A stretch of 41,039 nucleotides of DNA from Candidatus Gastranaerophilales bacterium (GCA_905236055.1 CAJOOA010000035.1:1-41039), one strand, 5' to 3'; positions 8,571-16,789 are shown, counted from the first letter of the stretch. Made by a program: numbers and translations. The notes: generated by a model from the sequence alone, not told the origin.

Positions 8571-9818
8571 ATGAAATGTAATAACATATCTAAAAAAACA
8601 CCTTCCTTGCACGGGAATAACATATATGAAATAACCGCCTACGTTCAAAATCACACTCTGATAAACAGAGGTATCACAACTATTGGCGGTAGTACCATAC
8701 CTCAATGCATAATGTCCAACAACAAATATGAAGCACAAGAGCGTGGAATAATGGGCGGCATATATTTCATTGCATCTTATCTGACTCCGATTCTTTTAAT
8801 ACCAATATATAACAGGTGTTTTTTGAAAAATAAAAGCATAATAAAAGACTTTAATAAGGCCGCCGAACGAATTATTCAGGTTTCAAAAGAATACCTTACC
8901 CCAAAAGGAAATTTAAAAGACGGTTTAAAAGAAACCGCAAATAATTTCGACAAAAAACTTAAAAACAAAAATACTTCAATGGCCTTTGAAGAAATTTATA
9001 AAAGGTATGGCAACGAGGAAAAACTGAAAGACGACCTGCTTTCCGTACACAAAAAAGTTTTAATGACAGATTTTATCACAACCAGCTTAATGTGGTCGGC
9101 AATTCCGTGGATCGCAACAGAGCTGACAGAAAAGAGAACTAAAAGAACAGATTTTTCTGCAGGATTTAATTTAAGAGAAAATCAAAAAAGTGAAATCTCT
9201 GCTTCCAAACAAAATAAAAAGAAAAAGTTGCTATGGAACATCGCTTTTGCAACAATTCCAGGAATTATATTCTCAAATACGGTTACAAAAGGATTAAAAA
9301 GCGAAATCACTATAGATACCGGCTATTTAACAAAAAAAATATCTCAAAATGCAGCTAAATTTAATTACACATCCGGAACCAATATGTCAAAGCTCATTTA
9401 TGCTTCAATATGGCTATTATCAAGTTTCCCCGCAAAAATAATTTCCGCAAGAGATAAAAACGAACGAAAAGACAGAGCAATAAGAGATATCGGTCTGTTT
9501 ACAATGTTTTTTGGCGGTGATTTTCTTATAAACAATATCCTTGGTCGGCTTTCAGATAAATATTTGGGTACAAAAATTATGGATACTAACACCCGAAACA
9601 TGAATTTCTTCGAAAAATTCAAACTCGGAATAAAAAATTTTAACAACCTTGAAAAAGAAAAAGGGCTTTCGAAAGAAATATTACAACGCACAAAAAAAGC
9701 GGGCGCATATATTTATTGGACATCTTTGCTTGCAAACACTACTTTAATCGGATTCGCACTACCTAAATTTTTGAACAAGCTATTGAGAAAAAATATTCAA
9801 AGAGAAACAACTCGTTAA
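8571..9818 (+). CDS. Multi-pass membrane protein of unknown family
   Basis: 415 residues, not recognised. Hydrophobic stretches at about 60-80, 165-185, 225-240, 285-300, 315-330 and 370-395 separate long basic, lysine- and asparagine-rich loops. Around residue 38-55 it has TTIGGSTIPQ and SNNKYEAQERG just before the first segment, which look like conserved non-membrane motifs. No enzymatic signature is visible. There is no Shine-Dalgarno before the ATG; TATAAT at 8536-8541 could start a short leader. A later start is possible. It ends 6 nt from the convergent pflA. Probably lineage-specific. Confidence 0.7.
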   Translation: MKCNNISKKTPSLHGNNIYEITAYVQNHTLINRGITTIGGSTIPQCIMSNNKYEAQERGIMGGIYFIASYLTPILLIPIYNRCFLKNKSIIKDFNKAAERIIQVSKEYLTPKGNLKDGLKETANNFDKKLKNKNTSMAFEEIYKRYGNEEKLKDDLLSVHKKVLMTDFITTSLMWSAIPWIATELTEKRTKRTDFSAGFNLRENQKSEISASKQNKKKKLLWNIAFATIPGIIFSNTVTKGLKSEITIDTGYLTKKISQNAAKFNYTSGTNMSKLIYASIWLLSSFPAKIISARDKNERKDRAIRDIGLFTMFFGGDFLINNILGRLSDKYLGTKIMDTNTRNMNFFEKFKLGIKNFNNLEKEKGLSKEILQRTKKAGAYIYWTSLLANTTLIGFALPKFLNKLLRKNIQRETTR

Positions 9819-9824
9819 AGCTTA

Positions 9825-10562
9825 TTATTTGCTATCCTTCATTGCTTGGAGGATTATATCTCTCGCTTTTATTGCCTCTTCCTTTGATAAAGGCGGAGTA
9901 TTCTTTAATTGATAAGGAATCCCTAGTGCTTCATATTTCGGAATCGCCATATTGTGATAGGGTAAAACGTCAAGCGCCTTTATATTGTGAAGTCCGGACA
10001 AAAATTCACCAAGTTCTTTTAAATAATTTTCATCATAAGTAATTTCCGGAACAACTACATGTCTTATCCAAACGGGTTTATTAATTTCTGATAAATATTT
10101 TGCAAAATCAAGAATATTCTCATTAGAATGCCCCGTAAGTTTTTTATGTTCCTCATCATCAATATGTTTTATATCTAAAAGAACAAGATCAGTATATTTT
10201 AATAGTTCGTCAATCGTTTCTTTGTGCTCCCTGTTAAATAAGACACCCGAAGTATCTAAAGCCGTGTGAATACCTTTTTCTTGCGCTAAGTTAAATAGCT
10301 CTGTTACAAACTCGGCCTGAACAAGCGGTTCGCCTCCCGTAACTGTGATACCACCCTTGCAAAACTCTTTTACTCCCTCATATTTTTCAAAAATTTGCGA
10401 AGGTGTATATTCTTCACCACCGTCAATTTTTTGTGAATCAGGGTTATGGCAGTACATACACCTCATTGGGCAACCTTGAGTAAATACGACAAACCTTATC
10501 CCAGGTCCGTCAACCGTTCCACATGTCTCTATCGAATGAATTTTGCCGATTATTTCACCCAT
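9825..10562 (-). CDS. pflA: Pyruvate formate-lyase activating enzyme
   Basis: 245 residues, the normal PflA length. The radical SAM motif C-x3-C-x2-C is at C31, C35 and C38 (GCPMRCMYCHN), followed by TVTGGEPL (SAM contact) and the rest of the small radical-SAM barrel. The N-terminus (GKIHSIETCGTVDGPGIRF) is the family signature. It places the glycyl radical on pyruvate formate-lyase under anaerobic conditions; the lyase gene is not in the window. Start preceded by GAGG. It lies 2 nt after the unknown gene upstream on the minus strand, so the two are almost certainly cotranscribed. Confidence 0.93.
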   Translation of the reverse strand: MGEIIGKIHSIETCGTVDGPGIRFVVFTQGCPMRCMYCHNPDSQKIDGGEEYTPSQIFEKYEGVKEFCKGGITVTGGEPLVQAEFVTELFNLAQEKGIHTALDTSGVLFNREHKETIDELLKYTDLVLLDIKHIDDEEHKKLTGHSNENILDFAKYLSEINKPVWIRHVVVPEITYDENYLKELGEFLSGLHNIKALDVLPYHNMAIPKYEALGIPYQLKNTPPLSKEEAIKARDIILQAMKDSK

Positions 10563-10564
10563 AT

Positions 10565-11278
10565 TTATCTTAACCTCAAAAACGCTTCGATCTTTGCTTT
10601 TACAGAATTTGATGCATAATCATCAATATCAATATAGAGCCCGTTATATTTATCTGCCAAATATTTCGCAAGTTGCGCTTTTGAACAAAATGCCTGTGAA
10701 TAAAAAACCGTCGGGACATTTTCGTCCACATACATCTCTAAATCAATATCTGCAGGAGTCCCCGCTTCAACACATCTTATCCAGCCATAAATTTGAGTCG
10801 TATCGGGGAATAATTTAAGTATTTCCAAATCATTCGGTGGCACACCCCAAAAACCTACAGTAGGAACCGTTTTAATATATTCTCTCTTAAAAATTCCCGG
10901 CTCAATTATTCCCGCTGTTATCAACTGAACTTTGTCATACAATGGTAAATTACTTGTACAAATTTTTATCTCACGCTTGGGTGCAAGTTTTTCATAAATC
11001 GTTTGAACAACATTAAACCCCATATCCGAAAGCACCTTTGACGCAAACCATCCGCTATCACATTTGTCTTTGCCAATTGGAGCAATTACTAATTCGGGTT
11101 TCAAATATAAAGCATTGTCAATAATATTTTTTATAATCTTGCAATAAGATTCCGGCAAAATCGTGCTTTTGGGCGCAGAAAAATCAATATCCAAATCCAC
11201 CCATTCGGAATTCGGATATCGTTTTTTTACATTATTTACGACTTGTGGGTCAGGATATCCCCAAAATCCTATCTTCAC
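10565..11278 (-). CDS. Unknown Cys-containing protein cotranscribed with pflA
   Basis: 237 residues, family not recognised, soluble. It seems to contain two related halves: KIGFWGYPDP at the N-terminus and TVGFWGVPPND at about residue 140, with similar Ala/Ser-Lys helices after each (WFASKVLSDM, FCSKAQLAKYLADK). Five cysteines lie in short contexts (SYCKI, DKCDSG, KICTSN, IRCVEA, AFCSK), which could bind metal or be redox-active. The start is GTG with only a distant GAGG; it lies 3 nt after the symporter gene and 2 nt before pflA. The position suggests a function tied to anaerobic metabolism, but nothing in the sequence proves it. Confidence 0.8.
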   Translation of the reverse strand: MKIGFWGYPDPQVVNNVKKRYPNSEWVDLDIDFSAPKSTILPESYCKIIKNIIDNALYLKPELVIAPIGKDKCDSGWFASKVLSDMGFNVVQTIYEKLAPKREIKICTSNLPLYDKVQLITAGIIEPGIFKREYIKTVPTVGFWGVPPNDLEILKLFPDTTQIYGWIRCVEAGTPADIDLEMYVDENVPTVFYSQAFCSKAQLAKYLADKYNGLYIDIDDYASNSVKAKIEAFLRLR

Positions 11279-11281
11279 GGC

Positions 11282-12607
11282 TTAATCAATAACCTCGTTA
11301 TATTCTTTCGGATTCGTTAGTAAATCGTAATCAATTTCATTTTCATTATCAGCAATAGCTGCCGCAACAACCGCATCTGAAGTTACGTTTACGAGTGTTC
11401 TCATCATATCCGTAATTCTTTCGATTGTGAACAGGAACGCAAAACCAGCAACAAGTTGTTCCGGGCTCAAGCCCAAGCCGTTAAGTACAAGCGCAATAGT
11501 AATTAAACCAGCTCCAGGAATACCTGCAGAAGTGCTTGATGCAATAATTGCAAGCAATGCAACCTGAACTATTAACAACGGGCTTAAAGCAATACCATAA
11601 GCTTGTGCAAGGAATATGACCGCAACCACTTGTAAAAGTGCAGTTCCATCCATATTAAGTGTTGCGCCAAGAGGAATTACGAAACTCGTAATTTTATGAG
11701 AAATACCTCTCTTTTCGCAACATGCAATTGTCAAAGGTAATGTTGCGGAAGAACTTGCCGTACCAAATGCAACCATCATAGCTTCGGCAATCGCTGCATA
11801 CAGCATCCAAACAGGAACTTTAGAAAATATTCTTAAGAATATAGGATAAACAACAAATAATTGAATACCAAAACCAAGTGCAAGAACACCTAAATATTTA
11901 GATATAGCGATAAATATATCCGGCCCAAAAGCAGATACCGCAACAGCAGTAAGTGCAAAAACGCCTGGTGCCGCAAAACACATAATCCAATCAGTAATTT
12001 TCATTGTTGCTGCAAATATAGATTCAAAGAAACTTACAAACGGTCTGTTAATTTCACCGACTCTTGCGAGAGCAACTGAGAAAAATACCGCAAACACTAT
12101 AATAGGAACCATTTCCCCACTTGCTACAGCCTCTAAAGGATTCTTAGGAACAAATCCTAAAATAATATTTAAAAGGTTGCCCTTCTGAGCTTCTATCGTT
12201 GCCGCAACCTGTGCCTGAATGCCTGTGGCAACGTCGGAATTGATATAAGCTACCGCTTCAGCCCCCGGTTTAAGCAAAAGTGCAAGCCCCGCTCCTAATG
12301 CTACAGCAACAGTTGTAATAATTGCATAATAGCATATCATTTTTGTACCGAGTTTACCTAGCTGTTTACTATCCCCAATACTTGTAATACCTATAACTAT
12401 TGCTGATATTACAAGCGGGATTACAACCATTTGTATTAACCTGATAAACAATTGCCCGATAAAAGTTAAAGCATTCATTATTACAGGATTTTGGTTTGTA
12501 TGAAGCCAAACTCCTGCAAATATACCGAGAAGCAGCCCGGCAAAAATGTGCCAATTTCTCTTTAACCCCAAACCTAAAGCAATCATTACCTGCATGTATA
12601 ATTTCAT
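11282..12607 (-). CDS. Dicarboxylate/amino acid:cation symporter (DAACS family)
   Basis: 441 residues with the hydrophobic pattern of GltP/DctA-type carriers. The re-entrant loop motif (GTASSSATLPLT), the GATLNMDGTALLQ motif and the last-helix NVTSDAVVAA substrate contact are all present. It imports glutamate, aspartate or C4-dicarboxylates with Na+ or H+; the substrate is not distinguishable by eye. A GTG at 12623-12625 is in frame, but it overlaps AGAGGAAC, the ribosome site of the ATG at 12605-12607, so the ATG is chosen. First gene of the operon with the unknown protein and pflA, behind a good promoter. Confidence 0.92.
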   Translation of the reverse strand: MKLYMQVMIALGLGLKRNWHIFAGLLLGIFAGVWLHTNQNPVIMNALTFIGQLFIRLIQMVVIPLVISAIVIGITSIGDSKQLGKLGTKMICYYAIITTVAVALGAGLALLLKPGAEAVAYINSDVATGIQAQVAATIEAQKGNLLNIILGFVPKNPLEAVASGEMVPIIVFAVFFSVALARVGEINRPFVSFFESIFAATMKITDWIMCFAAPGVFALTAVAVSAFGPDIFIAISKYLGVLALGFGIQLFVVYPIFLRIFSKVPVWMLYAAIAEAMMVAFGTASSSATLPLTIACCEKRGISHKITSFVIPLGATLNMDGTALLQVVAVIFLAQAYGIALSPLLIVQVALLAIIASSTSAGIPGAGLITIALVLNGLGLSPEQLVAGFAFLFTIERITDMMRTLVNVTSDAVVAAAIADNENEIDYDLLTNPKEYNEVID

Positions 12608-12642
12608 AAATAAAGTTCCTCTCACTGTTTATTAACCAGTCT

Positions 12643-12692
12643 ATTGTACTATTTTTCCCCAAAAAATACAAGATGATTATCCTGTGGATAAT
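12643..12692 (-). promoter_or_regulatory. Promoter of the symporter-pflA operon with upstream palindrome
   Basis: On the minus strand TTGTAT (12666-12671), 17-bp spacer, TACAAT (12643-12648). Directly upstream, 12676-12692 is a perfect inverted repeat with arms ATTATCC and GGATAAT around TGT, well placed for an activator or repressor. The same bases contain TTATCCACA, a DnaA-box-like 9-mer, probably by chance. Confidence 0.6.
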
Positions 12693-12702
12693 TGCAAATA
12701 AA

Positions 12703-12722
12703 AAAACGGCTTTCGCCGTTTT
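12703..12722 (-). terminator. Intrinsic terminator of the ribbon-helix-helix gene
   Basis: Stem AAAACGGC / GCCGTTTT with a 4-nt loop. On the minus strand a run of T follows (TTTATTT). It closes the transcript of the gene at 12841-13029 before the next operon starts. Confidence 0.85.
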
Positions 12723-12840
12723 ATTAAAAATTAATCACGTAATTGTGAGTTTCAAAAATTTCGTTTTCTCCCAAGTTTATTTTATTTCCTCGTGTCTCTT
12801 TTAATTTTTCTTTTTATTCTCGTCTCTCAACCCCAAAATC

Positions 12841-13029
12841 TTATCCCAGTAGCGCCTCAAGTATTTTTGCATTTTTGTCTGCCAAACCGTTTCTTCTTGT
12901 TTGTGAACGATTAATGTAGGTTCTTAATGCTTCACGAATTAACTCCGAGCGTGTACGACTTTCTGAATCAGCTACCTGATCAATCTTGTCTAAAAATCCC
13001 TCGGGCATTGAAATTAATACTCTTGCCAT
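12841..13029 (-). CDS. Ribbon-helix-helix (CopG-like) DNA-binding protein
   Basis: 62 residues. The N-terminal RVLISMPEGFLDKIDQVA strand and helix, then SRSELIREALRTYI, is the ribbon-helix-helix fold that binds DNA as a dimer through the first strand. Such proteins are antitoxins or small repressors. No toxin gene lies next to it: upstream is hydE (divergent), downstream a terminator. A solo regulator, possibly autoregulating, is the better reading. Strong ribosome site AGGAGG 6 nt before the ATG. The transcript has its own terminator at 12703-12722. Confidence 0.88.
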   Translation of the reverse strand: MARVLISMPEGFLDKIDQVADSESRTRSELIREALRTYINRSQTRRNGLADKNAKILEALLG

Positions 13030-13049
13030 AATTTCCTCCTTAATATTTT

Positions 13050-13077
13050 TATATACGTTTTGTTCCCTGTGTATATA
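13050..13077. promoter_or_regulatory. Inverted repeat upstream of the ribbon-helix-helix gene
   Basis: TATATAC (13050-13056) and GTATATA (13071-13077) form an inverted repeat with a 14-bp spacer, 21 bp upstream of the start codon. It is a candidate operator for self-repression, but in AT-rich DNA such arms can arise by chance. Confidence 0.3.
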
Positions 13078-13196
13078 TAAAGTATTTACATTTTAAAAAA
13101 TTGCCCTTTTTGGCATGTAATGTTAAGAAATATTAAGAATTTGTTATGGGATTAGCTCTGTTAATGCAGAAAAGACAATGTATTGCAGGTGTTTCA

Positions 13197-13205
13197 TGAT
13201 AAAAT
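13197..13205 (+). promoter_or_regulatory. Extended -10 promoter of hydE, predicted leaderless
   Basis: TG-A-TAAAAT ends 6 nt before the hydE ATG, so transcription should start at or next to the A of the start codon. There is no Shine-Dalgarno. No good -35 is seen. Confidence 0.5.
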
Positions 13206-13211
13206 ATTATT

Positions 13212-14198
13212 ATGAATAAAGACGAGCTTATAGCTATTTTATCGGACGAAACAAAAAATGATTGGCTTTTCAAAAAAGCCGACGAAATTCGCCGTCAAAA
13301 TGTTAGCGAAGGCATACATCTTCGAGGGCTTATTGAATTTTCAAATATCTGCAAGCGGCAGTGTAAATATTGCGGTTTACGTTGGCTAAACAAAGAAGTT
13401 GAAAGATACAGATTATCGGAAAATGATATTTTATCCTGCGCAAAAAATGCAGTCATGCTCGGATACCGCACAATTGTACTTCAGTCGGGAGAAGATGATT
13501 ATTACGACACTGATAGAATGTGCCGAATAATAAAAGACATTAAAGAATTTGACGTAGCTTTGACGTTAAGCATTGGCGAAAAAACCTATGATGAATATAA
13601 GGCCTTTAAAGATGCCGGAGCAGACAGATATCTTTTGAGAATCGAAACAACAGACAAGAACCTCTACAAAAATATGCACCCCAATGCAGACATAGAAAAT
13701 CGTTTCAGATGTTTATATGACCTCAAAAGTTTGGGATATGAAACAGGAACCGGATGCCTTGTCGGGCTCCCCGGTCAAACAATTGAATCTTTGGCAGATG
13801 ATATTTTATTTTTCAAAGAACTTGATGCCGATATGGTCGGAATAGGACCGTTTATTCCGCATGGACAAACCCCTTTAAAAGACGTACCACAAGGAGATTT
13901 TTGGCTTGCTTTAAAAGTTATGGCACTTACTAGAATTAATTTACCTGATATAAATATTCCCGCAACAACCGCTATGGAAACTATTAAGCCAAACGGCAGA
14001 ATAATTGCCCTACAAAGCGGAGCAAATGTTGTTATGCCAAATGTTACTTCAACGGAATATCGCGCAAAATACGAAATTTATCCAAATAAGATATGTATAA
14101 ATGATGCAGCAGAACAATGCAGAAATTGTATTGAAAATAAAATTAACAGTATAGGCCGTTTTGTTTCAAAAGACTATGGTTTCAGGAATAACCATTAA
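13212..14198 (+). CDS. hydE: [FeFe]-hydrogenase maturase HydE (radical SAM)
   Basis: 328 residues. HLRGLIEFSNICKRQCKYCGLR gives the HydE-type N-terminus and the C-x3-C-x2-C cluster motif (C47, C51, C54); TIVLQSGED and the later GTGCLVGLPGQT and IGPFIPHGQTPL segments also match HydE rather than biotin synthase or PylB. HydE makes part of the H-cluster precursor, so the genome should encode HydF, HydG and an [FeFe] hydrogenase elsewhere. C-terminal CRNC (about 307-310) could bind a second cluster. Monocistronic, without a ribosome site; the promoter lies immediately before the ATG. Confidence 0.88.
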   Translation: MNKDELIAILSDETKNDWLFKKADEIRRQNVSEGIHLRGLIEFSNICKRQCKYCGLRWLNKEVERYRLSENDILSCAKNAVMLGYRTIVLQSGEDDYYDTDRMCRIIKDIKEFDVALTLSIGEKTYDEYKAFKDAGADRYLLRIETTDKNLYKNMHPNADIENRFRCLYDLKSLGYETGTGCLVGLPGQTIESLADDILFFKELDADMVGIGPFIPHGQTPLKDVPQGDFWLALKVMALTRINLPDINIPATTAMETIKPNGRIIALQSGANVVMPNVTSTEYRAKYEIYPNKICINDAAEQCRNCIENKINSIGRFVSKDYGFRNNH

Positions 14199-14288
14199 AA
14201 ATATTTGGATTAATATTTCTTAAAAAACACTTGATAGAATATTTTTTTGATATATCTTGTTATATATAATTTGATATAAGGAGAAAAT

Positions 14289-14942
14289 ATGAGAATTTCT
14301 GCCGTAAATAACATCGGTTATCAAAAACATACTAATTACCCCAAAAAGACAAATGCAAATTTCAAAGGCATTAATGTACATAGAGTATTCGAACAGCAGA
14401 AATATCTGCCGAGGACCTGGCAAGAGGCAATTCAGCTTTATTTTCAATTATTAAATGCGGTAAAAACCGAAAAAAATTTGAAAATAGTCAACCCCGAACT
14501 TTATAAAGCATTGTTTTTCCCGGAGAAGTCTCCGACTTATGACCGTGCAGTAGGGTTTATAAAAGACCACAATATCTACGACACAAAGGAGGCCGGAATC
14601 ATTATAGCTCAAGAAGGGGATAAGGTATTGTTATCTTATTTACGTGATGCTGAATTTCCTGAAAATGGAAAAATTAAACATCATGGTCGCTGCATTACTT
14701 TTTACGACGGTGGCAGATCTTACAAGCGTTTTGGAATATATGAAGAAGAAGGGAAATACTTGGGTGTTTATCCGTATTATCAGCAAAATTTGTATTATGC
14801 CGATTATTGGCCTGTTGGTGAATACCAAGGGAATCCGAGAATGATTCAATCAAACGGTTATGAAACAACCTATTATAACCCTGATGGTTCAAGAGAATTA
14901 TTTGGCGGTATAACATCATTATTCCAAGAATTATTCGGTTAA
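14289..14942 (+). CDS. Tagged small protein, unknown function
   Basis: 217 residues, not recognised. It begins MRISAVNN, then an Asn/Lys/Tyr-rich stretch ending NANFKG at about 23-28, the N-terminal tag shared with other proteins here. The C-terminal half is rich in Tyr and Gly (HHGRCITFYDGG, KYLGVYPYYQ, YYNPDGSRELFGG), suggesting short beta repeats of a MORN-like or YD-like kind. No cleavable signal peptide and no membrane segment. Clear ribosome site AAGGAG. The next gene is pgi, 44 nt downstream on the same strand. Confidence 0.75.
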   Translation: MRISAVNNIGYQKHTNYPKKTNANFKGINVHRVFEQQKYLPRTWQEAIQLYFQLLNAVKTEKNLKIVNPELYKALFFPEKSPTYDRAVGFIKDHNIYDTKEAGIIIAQEGDKVLLSYLRDAEFPENGKIKHHGRCITFYDGGRSYKRFGIYEEEGKYLGVYPYYQQNLYYADYWPVGEYQGNPRMIQSNGYETTYYNPDGSRELFGGITSLFQELFG

Positions 14943-14986
14943 TAAATTATAATAATAAAAATATATAAATCAGGAGGTTATTAAGG

Positions 14987-16342
14987 ATGGGATTAAATTC
15001 GCTTACAATTAGACAGCCAATTTTGGGTATCAGAATGCAGACCAAGGCAAATTTTAGCAATGCTGTTGCAAAAAAAGTTGAACAAGTAATGCCGGTTGCG
15101 GTAGACGAATTTTATAAAAGAGCGGGTAAAAAAGGACAATTTTTAAATTGGGTTGGCTTACCCTCAAAACAAATAAAAAAAGTAGATGCCATTTATGACA
15201 CGGTCAACAAACTAAAAAACCAAACAGGTGCAAAGTTTTTAACCGTACTTGGAATTGGCGGCTCAAAACACACTGTTGAGCATATGTTAGGCATAAACGG
15301 TTTAAATATAAAAGGAGATAAAGTTAAATTTTTCTCTGACATAGATTCAACCAGTTTTGCAAGATATATGGAACAAATTGATAATGATATTACCAATTCA
15401 AACTTCCTTGTTGTTTCAAAATCCGGTTCAACTTTTGAAACAAAAGACGGAATGATGAGAGTTCTGGGTAAATTGAAAGAAAAATTTGATGATGGTTGGT
15501 TGTTCAAAAGTGAATGGGAAAAGAAGATTGCAAAGTACATGGTTGCTGTAACGGGTAAAAATGATGCAACAAGTGAATTAAGAAGATATTCCAACGAACA
15601 TGGTTGGCTTGGTGATTTGTATATTCATGACGATGTTGGCGGCAGATTCTCAGCATTTGATGACCATGCATTATTTACACTTGCTTATGCGGGAATGAAA
15701 AAAGAAGATATGATTAAAATGCTTCAAAGCGCACAGGATGTTTCGAATATCTCTATGAGTAAAAATTTAGCCCAAAATCAGGCGTTGAGTCAAGCTGCTT
15801 TCTGGTCTGCAGCAAGATTAGACGGAATAAGGGACAGCGTTCATCAATATTTGGGTGAAATGTTTAATTCAACCGAAAAATGGCATACTCAAATGCAGAA
15901 TGAATCCATCAAAGATACTTCAAAACAGATTACAAAAATAACAGATGCAATGCATCATTCTTCGGAAGCTTGGTATAAACCGGGCAACAAGTTTGCATTT
16001 GCATTAACAGCACCATATGACCAAGGTTTTGCAAAAGAAAATGTAGAAGGATATGTAAAAGCCATTGAAAAAACTAATTCTGATTGCGGGCCATCAATGT
16101 TGGAACTTTTAAATACGCAAGGACTGGGATTATCTCCTGAAGCTGCAGGCGCAATGACTCAGACAAGAGCATTCTCAACTGTTTATCAGGAAATATTGGA
16201 AAAGAAAGCGCTTGGTCAACCTTTGCCAAAAGTTTTAGACGCGGTTTTACAGCCGAATGTAGAGGCATATAAAAAAAACCTTAAACCGATAGAAGGAAAT
16301 AAACCACCTGTTGAAGCAGGCAGAATTTCTTTAAATGCATAA
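14987..16342 (+). CDS. pgi: Glucose-6-phosphate isomerase
   Basis: 451 residues, typical of the shorter bacterial Pgi type. VLGIGGSKHT and VVSKSGSTFET are the sugar-isomerase phosphate-binding motifs, HQYLGEMFNS carries the expected catalytic Glu region, and the C-terminal QTRAFSTVYQ / QPLPKVLDAVLQPNVEAYK is family-like. It interconverts glucose-6-phosphate and fructose-6-phosphate in glycolysis. The N-terminus (MGLNSLTIRQPILG...TKANFSN) is slightly extended and reminiscent of, but not equal to, the local N-terminal tag. AGGAGG precedes the ATG. A strong terminator follows. Confidence 0.93.
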   Translation: MGLNSLTIRQPILGIRMQTKANFSNAVAKKVEQVMPVAVDEFYKRAGKKGQFLNWVGLPSKQIKKVDAIYDTVNKLKNQTGAKFLTVLGIGGSKHTVEHMLGINGLNIKGDKVKFFSDIDSTSFARYMEQIDNDITNSNFLVVSKSGSTFETKDGMMRVLGKLKEKFDDGWLFKSEWEKKIAKYMVAVTGKNDATSELRRYSNEHGWLGDLYIHDDVGGRFSAFDDHALFTLAYAGMKKEDMIKMLQSAQDVSNISMSKNLAQNQALSQAAFWSAARLDGIRDSVHQYLGEMFNSTEKWHTQMQNESIKDTSKQITKITDAMHHSSEAWYKPGNKFAFALTAPYDQGFAKENVEGYVKAIEKTNSDCGPSMLELLNTQGLGLSPEAAGAMTQTRAFSTVYQEILEKKALGQPLPKVLDAVLQPNVEAYKKNLKPIEGNKPPVEAGRISLNA

Positions 16343-16345
16343 GAA

Positions 16346-16373
16346 AAAGAGGGCGGCAGAAACCGCCCTCTTT
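16346..16373. terminator. Bidirectional terminator between pgi and the Cys-rich gene
   Basis: GC-rich stem GAGGGCGG / CCGCCCTC extended by A-T pairs, 6-nt loop CAGAAA. T-rich tail on the plus strand and T run on the minus strand, serving both convergent genes. Confidence 0.9.
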
Positions 16374-16385
16374 CTTTTTGACAAC

Positions 16386-16676
16386 TTATTTGTTCATTTG
16401 CTGTAATTGATCGCATGGATCACAGTTTTCCCTGACCTTCTGACATGGCTCGCATGGTTTGGTCTGTTGCTGAACCTTGCATGGACAATTTTTCTTCTTT
16501 TTAGCACAAGGGTCGCAAGGTGCCGCATAACCTGTTTCACATGGGTCACACTTTTTCTCGCACTTGCAATGTCCCCAATTTGCCGGATTAAGATTTGACC
16601 AACAAAAAGCTTCGGCACTCATAATTGAACACGAAAGTAATCCTAACAATGCTAATACTGATAACGTTTTTTTCAT
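16386..16676 (-). CDS. Secreted Cys-rich protein with C-x-P-C repeats
   Basis: 96 residues. A clear signal peptide (about 1-23, MKKTLSVLALLGLL... ending AEA) precedes a mature part of about 73 residues containing 13 cysteines. They are arranged as repeated C-D/E-P-C units (four), plus CKC and CPC, separated by short Lys/Gln/Glu spacers. This looks like a small metal-binding or disulfide-rich periplasmic or surface protein; no known metallothionein family is recognised. Good ribosome site AAGGAG. It shares its terminator with pgi. The function is unknown. Confidence 0.82.
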   Translation of the reverse strand: MKKTLSVLALLGLLSCSIMSAEAFCWSNLNPANWGHCKCEKKCDPCETGYAAPCDPCAKKKKNCPCKVQQQTKPCEPCQKVRENCDPCDQLQQMNK

Positions 16677-16789
16677 AATTAACTCCTTTTCTAATTAAAA
16701 AAGCATGTATTAAACGAAATACGCTATCATTTTAAAAAACTTTGTCATAAAAACTATCACCCAATTAGACATATATTATTTTGGATTTA

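Noticed and set aside
12608-12625. GTG start six codons upstream in the symporter gene
   Set aside because: The GTG overlaps the AGAGGAAC ribosome site that serves the ATG at 12605-12607.
12683-12691. Perfect DnaA-box-like TTATCCACA
   Set aside because: A single copy, part of a palindrome next to a promoter, with no cluster of boxes, AT-rich unwinding region or origin genes.
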